Of a stretch of 12,648 nt of DNA, positions 5,510-11,899 are shown in pieces. The notes beneath the pieces are model-generated. The model made no database searches, had not been told where the DNA came from, and saw nothing but the letters and a program-made list of their open reading frames with translations. How positions within the stretch are numbered: the stretch's first letter is position 1; each line of letters opens with the position of its first letter. Both the position numbers and the translations under genes were made by a program. The stretch is from the NCBI GenBank assembly GCA_964571375.1, contig CAZNBL010000039.1, forward strand, positions 1 through 12,648, read 5' to 3'. This DNA is from JAFTYR01 sp964571375. Its GTDB lineage: Bacteria; Pseudomonadota; Gammaproteobacteria; Burkholderiales; Burkholderiaceae_F.

Positions 5510-6493
5510 TTAACCGATCATAGCATCAACGAGCTTGCGCTCTTCTTCGAGGGCGGCAACGTTGCGTGCGATGCCTTCCTTCTGAGCTTCGGTCAGTTCA
5601 AGGCCCTTGACGATTTCGTAGTCGCCGTCCTTGCAGATGCAGGGCATACCGAAGACAAGACCTTCGGGAACGCCGTAGGAACCGTCGGACGGAACGGCCA
5701 TTGTGACCCACTTGTCACCGGTACCGAGAACCCAGTCGCGTGCCTGATCGATTGTAGCGTTGGCAGCAGACGCAGCAGAAGAGCGGCCGCGGGCTTCGAT
5801 AATAGCGCTGCCGCGCTTGGCAACGGTCGGAGTGAAGTAATCGTTGTACCAGGCGCCGTCGAGACCTTCGATAATGCGTTCGCCCTTGATTTCTGTATTG
5901 GTAAGGTCCGGGAACATTGTATTGCCGTGGTTGCCCCAGACGACCATCTTGGAGATGTCGCCGACTTCGCAGCCGTACTTCTGAGCGATCTGTGTGAGCG
6001 CACGGTTGTGGTCAAGACGCATCATGGCAGTGAAGTTTCTCTGATTGACGGTCGGTGCGCAGCGCATGGCGATATATGCGTTGGTGTTGCAGGGGTTGCC
6101 GACCACGATGACCTTCATGTTCTTGTTGGAGGACTGGTTGATGGCCTTACCCTGTTCGATGAAGATACGGGCGTTGGCTTCGAGCAGATCCTTGCGCTGC
6201 ATGTCGGCAGTGCGGGGACGTGCGCCTACGAGAAGAGCGATATCGGCGCCGTCGAAGCATTCGACGGGATCGGAGAGGCTCTGGCGGCTGTTGAGCAGCG
6301 GGAAGGCGCAGTCGTCGAGTTCCATGATGACGCCGCGGGCTGTCTTCTGGCTCGCTTCGTTGTTGCGTTCAAGCATGCAAAGATCGATAGGCTGATCATT
6401 GCCGAATACTTCGCCGGAGCAAATTCTGAAAAGAAGGGAGTAACCGATCTGACCGGCGGCACCGGTAACAGCAACTTTGATAGGTTTTTTCAT
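5510..6493 (-). CDS. mdh: Malate dehydrogenase (NAD-dependent, cytosolic-type)
   Basis: This enzyme interconverts malate and oxaloacetate with NAD in the TCA cycle. The 327-residue product has the dinucleotide loop TGAAGQIGY at 10-18, the active-site loop GARPRTADMQRKDLL at about 90-104 with its arginines, VVGNPCNTNA at 130-139, RLDHNRA at 159-165 (the Asp of the catalytic relay), and WGNHGNTMFPD at 186-196 with the catalytic histidine H189. Length and motifs fit the larger MDH type common in Betaproteobacteria, not the 312-residue E. coli form. The ATG at 6493 is preferred over a TTG at 6508 because GAGG lies nine bases upstream of it and because the protein then starts MKKPIKVAVTG, as expected. 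It is divergent from the 6764 gene and is probably transcribed alone, ending at the hairpin at 5467-5490. Confidence 0.95.
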   Translation of the reverse strand: MKKPIKVAVTGAAGQIGYSLLFRICSGEVFGNDQPIDLCMLERNNEASQKTARGVIMELDDCAFPLLNSRQSLSDPVECFDGADIALLVGARPRTADMQRKDLLEANARIFIEQGKAINQSSNKNMKVIVVGNPCNTNAYIAMRCAPTVNQRNFTAMMRLDHNRALTQIAQKYGCEVGDISKMVVWGNHGNTMFPDLTNTEIKGERIIEGLDGAWYNDYFTPTVAKRGSAIIEARGRSSAASAANATIDQARDWVLGTGDKWVTMAVPSDGSYGVPEGLVFGMPCICKDGDYEIVKGLELTEAQKEGIARNVAALEEERKLVDAMIG

Positions 6494-6763
6494 AGCCTTT
6501 AACCTCAACTGTAGTTATATGTCCGATTTTCGGGTACCCGCATCATACACAGAACACTTCGGCTCGGCGATACCTCCCGGGGCACGCGAAAACGTTATCT
6601 CTTCGATTGTAGTCCTGAAAAAACACCGAAGCTAATAACAAAGAATTTAAAATTTACGCAATTTTGCGAAGCTGCCGTCTTTCCCGCAGGTATTGAAGGG
6701 CAGATATCGGTATCATTGACTGTAAAAGTAATCCCGCTGTACGGATAAATTCACCGAATTTTT
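6494..6763. promoter_or_regulatory. Divergent control region between mdh and the 6764 gene
   Basis: This 270-base stretch must hold both promoters. Candidates are weak: TACAAT on the minus strand (6611-6606) as a -10 for mdh, with no good -35 at 16-18 bases; and TTGACT (6716-6721) as a -35 on the plus strand, with only a poor TACGGA (6740-6745) at 18 bases. A perfect 10-base palindrome, CGGGTACCCG, lies at 6531-6540 in the mdh leader and could be an operator or chance. The plus-strand gene has no recognisable ribosome binding site. Confidence 0.35.
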
Positions 6764-7483
6764 ATGAAGAAATACATCTTTCTGATTCTCTCAGTGCTCG
6801 CCGCATCGGTTCAGGCCGGGCCCAACGACAAACCTTTTGCCGAGCGTTTCCCTCCGGCATCGATTCAGTCGATGCAGAGAGCCGATGAGGTGATTGTCGC
6901 GTACGAAAAAGAAAAGGCCGAGTGGGATGCCTGGAGAGAGGCCGAAGACAAGGCCTGCGAACGCAAGTTCTTCGTCAATGACTGTCACTATGACGTCAAG
7001 AAGCACTATGCCGATGAAGTCGGCAAGGCACGCGCCGTCTGGCTGGCTGCCAGAGACTTTCAGAGAAAGCACAATGCCGAGGAAGCCAAGCAGCGCCGCG
7101 AAAAGGATCTGAAGGCTCGGAGACTGCATAACCGCGAAAGAGAAGCCGAGGCTTCGGGACGCGCTCCGATCCCTGAAAATATGAGAGGCGAGAGAGAAGT
7201 CCGGGAAGACTATATCGACGATCCGGCCAATGATGTCGATGTCAGAAGAAAGGCTCTGCCGCCCGCAGAACCCGCTCCCAAGGACAAGATCACTTCTTCG
7301 AGCTCATTGGCGGAAAGAGAGGCTTCGAGAGCCGAGCGACGCCGCGAAGCCGAAGTCAAGCGCCTTGAAAATATCAAGAAGCGCGCTGCCAAGGCTGCCG
7401 AATACGAGCGTCAGATGAAACTGCGCGAAGAGCAGAAGAACCGTGTGCTCGACGATCTTGCTCCGACCATCATCTACAAATAA
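6764..7483 (+). CDS. Exported charged coiled-coil-like protein of unknown function
   Basis: The 239-residue product begins with a Sec signal peptide (KK at 2-3, hydrophobic 4-15, cleavage after VQA at 16-18). The mature N-terminal third contains FPPASIQSMQRAD and two cysteines, C65 and C74, in ACERKFFVNDC. It resembles a conserved hypothetical family I associate loosely with Betaproteobacteria, without a known role. The remainder is almost wholly Arg, Lys, Glu and Ala: helical, likely coiled coil, broken by a Pro-rich segment at about 167-176 and a serine run near 183. A periplasmic location is expected. The stop TAA (7481-7483) is followed at once by the ATG of the helicase gene, so the two are almost certainly co-transcribed and translationally coupled, although their compartments differ. 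The ATG start has no clear ribosome binding site. Confidence 0.8.
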   Translation: MKKYIFLILSVLAASVQAGPNDKPFAERFPPASIQSMQRADEVIVAYEKEKAEWDAWREAEDKACERKFFVNDCHYDVKKHYADEVGKARAVWLAARDFQRKHNAEEAKQRREKDLKARRLHNREREAEASGRAPIPENMRGEREVREDYIDDPANDVDVRRKALPPAEPAPKDKITSSSSLAEREASRAERRREAEVKRLENIKKRAAKAAEYERQMKLREEQKNRVLDDLAPTIIYK

Positions 7484-9517
7484 ATGGCAGATAACGAACA
7501 AATCGGCGCGTATTTGAAGCGCATCGACTCGATTTTCTCCGAGAACGGCGATCTTTCGAAAGCGACCGGCGGGTTCAGGCCGAGACAGTCGCAGAAAGAG
7601 TTTGCGCTGGCGGTGGCCCGCTCGCTCATTGAAAAGAAGAGTATTGTCGTCGAAGCCGGTACCGGTACGGGCAAGACCTTTGCGTACCTGGTGCCCGCGC
7701 TGCTGCACGGCGGTCGCGTACTGGTGTCGACTGCCGGCAAGACGCTGCAGGATCAGCTCTACATGAAGGATATCCCCGCGCTTATCCGTGCGCTCGGACT
7801 TCCGCTCAAGGCCTGTATTCTGAAAGGACGCGCCAACTATATCTGCAAGCACCGCCTTGAGAGAGCGATGCGGGAGAACGTCGCCAAGAGCCGCGACGAA
7901 GTCCGCTATCTGCATGAAATTCATAAGTTCTCGAACGCAAGCCGCACCGGCGAGCGCTCCGACGTACCGAGCGTGCCCGAGAACTCCCCGATCTGGATGG
8001 AAGTGACCAGTACGCCCGAAAACTGTACGGGCGGCAAGTGCGAGTACTACGAAGAATGCTTTGTCTCGCAGGCAAGAGAACGCGCCAAAGAGTGCGATCT
8101 TGTGATCGTGAATCACCATCTGTTCCTGGCTGACCTTGCGCTCAAAGACAACGAGATGAGCGAGCTGCTGCCGGACTTCGATCTCATCGTGCTTGATGAG
8201 GCGCATCAGGTGCCTTCGATCGCGCAGGACTTTTTCTCGGATACCTTCTCGCTCTACGACGTCAAGGGCGCCGCTCAGGACGCCATTATTGCCGGGACCA
8301 TGAAGGATCCGAAGAGCAAGGAGGATTGGGGCGATCACGGCAAGCGCATCGTCAATGCCTGCGACGATCTGCGACTGAAGTTCGCGTCGATCGGTATGAG
8401 AGAAGAGTTCAGAAGTGCGGTCGATACCTTTAACGACCGTCATCTGATTGCCGAGCCGCTCAGAACGCTGAAAATCCGTCTCGGCGAGATGCTCGAAATC
8501 ATGAAGAACTATTCTTCGGAAGAGGATGATGACGACGATGCCGAATTCAAGCTCGCCGAGAAGCGCCTCGCCGACTATAAGATCAAGGCCGAATTCTGGG
8601 AAAACGTTTTCTCGGAAAAAGCCGAGCCCCGTCCCGAAGATTCTCCGTCGGTGCGCTGGTTTACGCTCACCCCGAAGAACGTCTGGTTTAACGAAACCCC
8701 GCTTTCTTACGCCAAGGTATTCCGCCGTATCAGAGAAGAGCAGGGCAAGCCCTGGGTGCTTACCTCCGCCACGCTTGCAATCCGCGGCGATTTTTCGCAC
8801 TTTCTCGAGCAGATGGGACTTCAGGACGCCGAGACTTACCGCTGGGAATCTCCGTTTGATTACGGCTCTCAGGCGCTGCTCTACATTCCGGGAACCATCG
8901 GTCTGCCGAACCGTCCGGAATTCTCTCTGGAAGTCGTCGACCATATCTGGCCGCTGATTCAGAAGACGGGCGGACGCTGCTTTGTGCTCTGCACGACGCT
9001 CAGAGCCGTCGATATCATTTCCTCGGTGATCCGCGACCGTATGGACGAAGAAGGCGGCGATCTCGAACTCTTCGTACAGAACGAGGCGCCGAAGAACGAT
9101 CTTATCAACCGCTTCCGCAAGTGCGGCAAGGGTATTTTGGTCGGCAGCATGAGTTTCTGGGAAGGCGTGGACATCAAGGGCGATGCGCTCTCGATGGTCG
9201 TGATCGACAAAGTTCCTTTTACGCCGCCCGACGATCCGGTATTCGAAGGCAAGAAGAAGTGGCTTGAAAAAGAAGGCCGCAATGCGTTCAGAGAACTGGC
9301 GCTGCCCGAAGCCACCATGCTGCTTATGCAGGGTGCTGGGCGTCTTATCCGGGACGAAAACGATTACGGCGTGGTGATGATCTGCGACAAGCGCCTTATC
9401 GATCCGCAGTGCCGCTGGGGCAAGAGCGTCTGGTCGGCTCTGCCGCCGTTTGCCCGGACCATGCGCCTTGAAATCGTCGAAGGATTCCTGGATCACATCA
9501 ACGCCGTGAAGCGTTAA
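7484..9517 (+). CDS. Iron-sulfur ATP-dependent DNA helicase, DinG/YoaA (XPD-like) family
   Basis: The 677-residue product is a superfamily 2 5'-3' helicase of the Rad3/XPD group, probably acting on damaged or stalled DNA. Motifs in order: FRPRQSQ at 31-37, Walker A AGTGTGKT at 58-65, four cysteines suited to a 4Fe-4S cluster (C121, C181, C186, C192), VNHHLFLAD at 209-217, the DEAH box at 238-241, LTSATL at 426-431, SFWEGVDIKG at 557-566, VIDKVPFTPPDDP at 573-585, and QGAGRLIR at 616-623. The length and the absence of an N-terminal exonuclease point to YoaA or DinG of proteobacterial type; the two cannot be separated firmly here. An acidic run, SSEEDDDDDAE, lies at about 344-354. The start ATG directly follows the stop of the upstream exported-protein gene and relies on translational coupling. 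No intrinsic terminator with a T-run follows. Confidence 0.95.
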   Translation: MADNEQIGAYLKRIDSIFSENGDLSKATGGFRPRQSQKEFALAVARSLIEKKSIVVEAGTGTGKTFAYLVPALLHGGRVLVSTAGKTLQDQLYMKDIPALIRALGLPLKACILKGRANYICKHRLERAMRENVAKSRDEVRYLHEIHKFSNASRTGERSDVPSVPENSPIWMEVTSTPENCTGGKCEYYEECFVSQARERAKECDLVIVNHHLFLADLALKDNEMSELLPDFDLIVLDEAHQVPSIAQDFFSDTFSLYDVKGAAQDAIIAGTMKDPKSKEDWGDHGKRIVNACDDLRLKFASIGMREEFRSAVDTFNDRHLIAEPLRTLKIRLGEMLEIMKNYSSEEDDDDDAEFKLAEKRLADYKIKAEFWENVFSEKAEPRPEDSPSVRWFTLTPKNVWFNETPLSYAKVFRRIREEQGKPWVLTSATLAIRGDFSHFLEQMGLQDAETYRWESPFDYGSQALLYIPGTIGLPNRPEFSLEVVDHIWPLIQKTGGRCFVLCTTLRAVDIISSVIRDRMDEEGGDLELFVQNEAPKNDLINRFRKCGKGILVGSMSFWEGVDIKGDALSMVVIDKVPFTPPDDPVFEGKKKWLEKEGRNAFRELALPEATMLLMQGAGRLIRDENDYGVVMICDKRLIDPQCRWGKSVWSALPPFARTMRLEIVEGFLDHINAVKR

Positions 9518-9543
9518 GTATTTTCGAGCATCCGCAGCCCGAA

Positions 9544-9581
9544 GGGCGCAGGAAAGCATAAAAATCGCTATACTTGCGCCC
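9544..9581. repeat. Inverted repeat upstream of the riboswitch, with a -10-like box inside
   Basis: GGGCGCA (9544-9550) and TGCGCCC (9575-9581) form a perfect 7-bp dyad. A -10-like TATACT at 9569-9574 lies just inside its right arm. It would place a transcript start shortly before the aptamer, but no convincing -35 precedes it. No T-run follows the dyad, so it is not a normal terminator for the helicase gene. Confidence 0.3.
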
Positions 9582-9613
9582 GCTTCGAAAGAAGTGACAA
9601 TTTAAGCATTTCC

Positions 9614-9721
9614 CGATGGGGAGTAGCCGACTGAATTCGCGAAGAATTCAGGGCCTGCGTCAACATACTTGGTTTCTCGCAAACTATGGTGCAGGCAGCA
9701 TCAAGCCCGGCAAGACCATTG
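9614..9721 (+). ncRNA. yybP-ykoY manganese riboswitch aptamer
   Basis: The two conserved halves of the yybP-ykoY class are visible: GGGGAGTAGCC at 9618-9628 and CTGCGTCAACATACTTGG at 9655-9672. Between them is a perfect 8-bp hairpin, CTGAATTC (9631-9638) with GAATTCAG (9644-9651). The closing helix P1 can be drawn from CGATGG (9614-9619) with CCATTG (9716-9721), including one G-U pair, matching the usual GACC-ATTG 3' end. These elements form the cross-helix Mn2+ site in known members. The aptamer lies 79 bases before a UPF0016/GDT1 exporter gene, a family often found under this riboswitch. High Mn2+ should therefore turn the gene on. Edges are accurate to a few bases. Confidence 0.92.
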
Positions 9722-9800
9722 ACAGAAGAAGACACCGGCCGGCAGTCTTGTTTTGTCGTGGTTTTTTTATTTGTGCCGGCCGAACTGAAGATAAACGAAA
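9722..9800 (+). promoter_or_regulatory. Expression platform of the manganese riboswitch
   Basis: Alternative structures compete here. CAAGAC (9711-9716), which overlaps the 3' strand of P1, can pair with GTCTTG (9745-9750), followed by TTTT: a terminator-like fold available only when P1 is open. A nearer AAGAC (9729-9733) can also pair with GTCTT. Further on, CGGCCGGCA (9736-9744) matches TGCCGGCCG (9774-9782) perfectly around a loop containing a 7-T run (9762-9768). It is unclear whether control is by termination, by access to the weak GAAG at 9787-9790, or both. Confidence 0.55.
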
Positions 9801-10379
9801 ATGGAAACCCTGTTACTTTCTACCGGAGTGGTGGCGCTTGCCGAAATGGGCGACAAAACCCAGCTGCTCGCATTCCTCCTCGCTTCCCGCTTTAAAAAGC
9901 CCGTGCCGATCATTCTCGGCATTTTGGTTGCCACAATCTTTAATCACGGTCTCGCCGGTGCCTTAGGTTCCTGGCTGATGACGCTCACAAGCCCCGAAAA
10001 CCTCCGCTGGATCATGGCCGGCTGCTTTATCGCTATGGCAGTATGGATCCTGATTCCGGACAAGATGGACGACGGCGGCGTCGACCACGAAAACTTGAGA
10101 AAGCTCGGCGTGTTCGGTATTACGCTCGTCACTTTCTTCCTTGCCGAAATGGGCGACAAGACTCAGATCGCTACCGTCATGCTTACCGTCAACTACGGCG
10201 TGCCGTTTATCGTTGTGATCGGTACCACGATCGGTATGCTGATTGCAGACGTTCCGGCTGTATTCGTGGGCGACAAGCTCTCGGAAAAGATTCCGGTGAA
10301 GTGGATGCGTATTATTTCCGCCGTTCTTTTTGCGGCGATCGGTGTGATCACAGCCGTCTCTTTCGGCGGTGCATCTTAA
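9801..10379 (+). CDS. mneA: UPF0016/GDT1 (TMEM165) family manganese exporter, MneA-like
   Basis: The 192-residue integral membrane protein has two homologous halves, each opening with the signature EMGDKTQ (15-21 and 116-122) in a transmembrane helix. About six hydrophobic segments are visible, near 3-30, 36-60, 68-86, 103-130, 134-156 and 170-188, with a polar loop IPDKMDDGGVDHENLRKL between the halves. The acidic signature residues bind the cation. Eukaryotic members move Ca2+/Mn2+, and Vibrio MneA is described as a Mn2+ exporter. The yybP-ykoY aptamer directly upstream strongly supports Mn2+ export here. The ATG at 9801 starts exactly before the first signature helix; the ribosome binding site is weak (GAAG ten bases upstream), consistent with riboswitch control. 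Transcription should end at the hairpin at 10434-10484. The symbol is by similarity to the Vibrio protein. Confidence 0.92.
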   Translation: METLLLSTGVVALAEMGDKTQLLAFLLASRFKKPVPIILGILVATIFNHGLAGALGSWLMTLTSPENLRWIMAGCFIAMAVWILIPDKMDDGGVDHENLRKLGVFGITLVTFFLAEMGDKTQIATVMLTVNYGVPFIVVIGTTIGMLIADVPAVFVGDKLSEKIPVKWMRIISAVLFAAIGVITAVSFGGAS

Positions 10380-10389
10380 CGACAGATAG

Positions 10390-10424
10390 AAAAACCGTCT
10401 CCGGAACTTTGATTCGGGAGACGG
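10390..10424 (-). terminator. Intrinsic terminator of the bamD-lipoprotein operon
   Basis: CCGTCTCC (10395-10402) pairs perfectly with GGAGACGG (10417-10424). GAA/TTC extends the stem past one mismatch. On the minus strand the stem is followed by TTTTT (10394-10390), so it should end transcripts coming from bamD. On the plus strand no T-run follows. Confidence 0.75.
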
Positions 10425-10433
10425 CTGAACTTG

Positions 10434-10490
10434 AAGAAAATCGCCTGATTACCGTTAAACAACGGTACTGACGGCGGTTTTCTTTTAATT
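10434..10490 (+). terminator. Intrinsic terminator of the manganese exporter gene
   Basis: The outer stem AAGAAAATCGCC (10434-10445) pairs with GGCGGTTTTCTT (10473-10484) with one G-T pair. An inner hairpin ACCGTT (10451-10456) with AACGGT (10461-10466) sits inside it. The T-rich 3' arm runs into TTTTAATT on the plus strand. It overlaps the last codon of the convergent lipoprotein gene. Confidence 0.7.
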
Positions 10491-11066
10491 ATTTGCCTGG
10501 CATTCCTTCCACTTGCGGGCCATCTGCTCTTCTTTATCGGCCTCGGGGAAAGCTTCGTAGCCGCAGAGGATTCTTGCGACCCGGTCGGCGGTTTCCTGAC
10601 CTAAAAGATTGAATGCAAATTTCTGCTTGAAGGGTTTGGGATCGTCGCCGGCGTAATTCGTGACGGTCAGCGACCCTCTGTGAGAAGGTGCCTTGCAGGC
10701 CTGCTCGGAGGTTTCCACGCGATAATGCTCGACGGCTTTGCCCGGCATCTCGATGCTGATCGCTTCCATGAGGAAGTAATCGCGGTCGCTTCGGATGCGG
10801 CGCAGAGAACCGTTCTTGATCCAGACGGATCGGCCGGCATTGTTGCGTACAATCGGTCTCCAGTCTCCGGGGTGCGTGACCTGCAGATAGAAGAAGGGCA
10901 GCTTGGCGCTGTCTTTGGCTTCGATGTCGGCCTGCTGATCAAGTCTCAGACAGGTCATGTCGGAGACTTTGTCGGGCAGAGGAGCGATGCGCGGCGTTGT
11001 CGTAGCCACGCATCCGGCAAGCAGCGCGGCGGCAGCCGCTGCTGCAAAGGTTTTTACGGCATGCAT
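10485..11066 (-). CDS. Lipoprotein of unknown function encoded with bamD
   Basis: The 193-residue product carries a lipoprotein signal peptide: K5, seven alanines at 8-14, and lipobox LAGC at 16-19 with C19 as the lipidated residue. Position +2 is V20, not Asp, so transport to the outer membrane is expected. The mature part holds four more cysteines (C39, C124, C168, C189), enough for two disulfides, and reads as mixed beta/alpha with segments such as LPFFYLQVTHPGDW and SVWIKNGSLRRI. I do not recognise the family. Its ATG overlaps the bamD stop by one base (TAATG), so translation is coupled to bamD, and both end at the same terminator. This context suggests a part in, or dependence on, outer-membrane assembly, but no sequence motif proves it. 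Confidence 0.85.
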   Translation of the reverse strand: MHAVKTFAAAAAAALLAGCVATTTPRIAPLPDKVSDMTCLRLDQQADIEAKDSAKLPFFYLQVTHPGDWRPIVRNNAGRSVWIKNGSLRRIRSDRDYFLMEAISIEMPGKAVEHYRVETSEQACKAPSHRGSLTVTNYAGDDPKPFKQKFAFNLLGQETADRVARILCGYEAFPEADKEEQMARKWKECQANN

Positions 11067-11899
11067 TACTTCAGAAGTCCCTGCTGCTTAAGTCTTTCGA
11101 ACTCCTGAGCTCTTTCGTAAGAGTCGAAGGACGGACGGTTCTTGTTGGCTTCGATAATGCGTCGGATATCGGCTTCCTTTTCCTTCATGTTGAGTGCGGC
11201 GTAGCTCTCTGCCATGATTTCAAGGGCGGCTTCGGCCTGAGGCGAAGTCTGGAAGTCGGTCAGAACAATCTGTGCACGATTGATGGCGGCAAGGTATGCT
11301 TGGCGCACAAAGTAGTAGCGGGCGGTATTGATTTCGTACTTGGCCTGAGCTTCTACAAGTTCGTGCATTCTTTCGCGTGCTTCTTTAGCATAGCGGCTGT
11401 GCGGGAAGCGCAGAGTGATTTCTTTGAAGATATCAAAGGCATCGCGCGCTGCCTGAGCGTCTCGCTGAGAAAGATCCTGGGTGGTGAAGTAGCTCATCCA
11501 TCCGTCATCCTCATCGAGAGTGGCCATTGCCTTGAGGTACATGACGTACGGTGCAAGGGCGTGGTCGGGGTACTGACGCAGGAAGCCGTCGGCAGTCTGT
11601 GTGGCAAGAGCCATATCATGGTTCTTGTAGTGGACGTAGACGGTTTCTGCCTGAGCCTGCTGAGCATAACGGCCGAACGGGTAACGGGCTTCGATCTTCT
11701 GATAGTAGTCGAGCGCTGTTTCGTAGTTGGCCTGGTTCATGTTGTCTCGGGCTTCTACGTAAAGTTTGTCTGCAGACCAACCTTCAGTAGGATCTTCTAC
11801 CCCTTTGAGCCAACCGCAGGAAGCACTGGTTAAAATAACGGAACCTAAAGCGGCACATGCGAGTGCACGCTGGATCAAAGTTGAATAGGATAAAGACAT
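11066..11899 (-). CDS. bamD: Outer-membrane protein assembly factor BamD
   Basis: BamD (ComL) is the essential lipoprotein of the BAM complex, which folds beta-barrel proteins into the outer membrane. The 277-residue product has a signal peptide with lipidated C28 in LTSASC; position -3 is Ser instead of the usual Leu, slightly atypical. Mature TPR-type repeats follow: WSADKLYVEARDNMNQANYE at 41-60, ALDYYQKIEARYPFGRYAQQ at 62-81, FLRQYPDHALAPYVMYLKA, then DAFDIFKEITLRFPHSRYA and REAYLAA-like helices (RQAYLAAINRAQIVL). The ATG at 11899 shares CATG with the rluD start on the other strand; a downstream TTG (11878, residue 8) is a less likely alternative. No clear ribosome binding site is seen. 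It is followed by the overlapping lipoprotein gene. The divergent bamD/rluD arrangement is, from memory, common in Betaproteobacteria. Confidence 0.95.
   Translation of the reverse strand: MSLSYSTLIQRALACAALGSVILTSASCGWLKGVEDPTEGWSADKLYVEARDNMNQANYETALDYYQKIEARYPFGRYAQQAQAETVYVHYKNHDMALATQTADGFLRQYPDHALAPYVMYLKAMATLDEDDGWMSYFTTQDLSQRDAQAARDAFDIFKEITLRFPHSRYAKEARERMHELVEAQAKYEINTARYYFVRQAYLAAINRAQIVLTDFQTSPQAEAALEIMAESYAALNMKEKEADIRRIIEANKNRPSFDSYERAQEFERLKQQGLLK

Noticed and set aside
5495..6502. A 335-codon plus-strand frame opposite mdh.
   Set aside because: It mirrors the mdh reading frame almost end to end, has no supporting ribosome binding site or recognisable family, and lies over a certain enzyme gene.
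6494..6508. An alternative TTG start for mdh adding five residues.
   Set aside because: The TTG overlaps the GAGG ribosome binding site that serves the ATG at 6493, and the extra residues do not fit the family N-terminus.
9537..9547. A small hairpin GCCC-GAA-GGGC after the helicase stop.
   Set aside because: Only four base pairs and no T-run follow it; not enough for a terminator call.
7304..9559. A 751-codon open frame on the minus strand covering the whole helicase gene.
   Set aside because: It is a shadow of a clearly real, motif-complete helicase. The translated product has no domain pattern, and it ignores gene boundaries by running into the upstream gene and past the helicase stop. 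Codon bias of the real gene explains the lack of stops.
11805..11836. TTGAGC and TAAAAT as a possible rluD promoter inside bamD.
   Set aside because: The spacing of 20 bases is too long for a usual sigma-70 promoter, and no other support was found.
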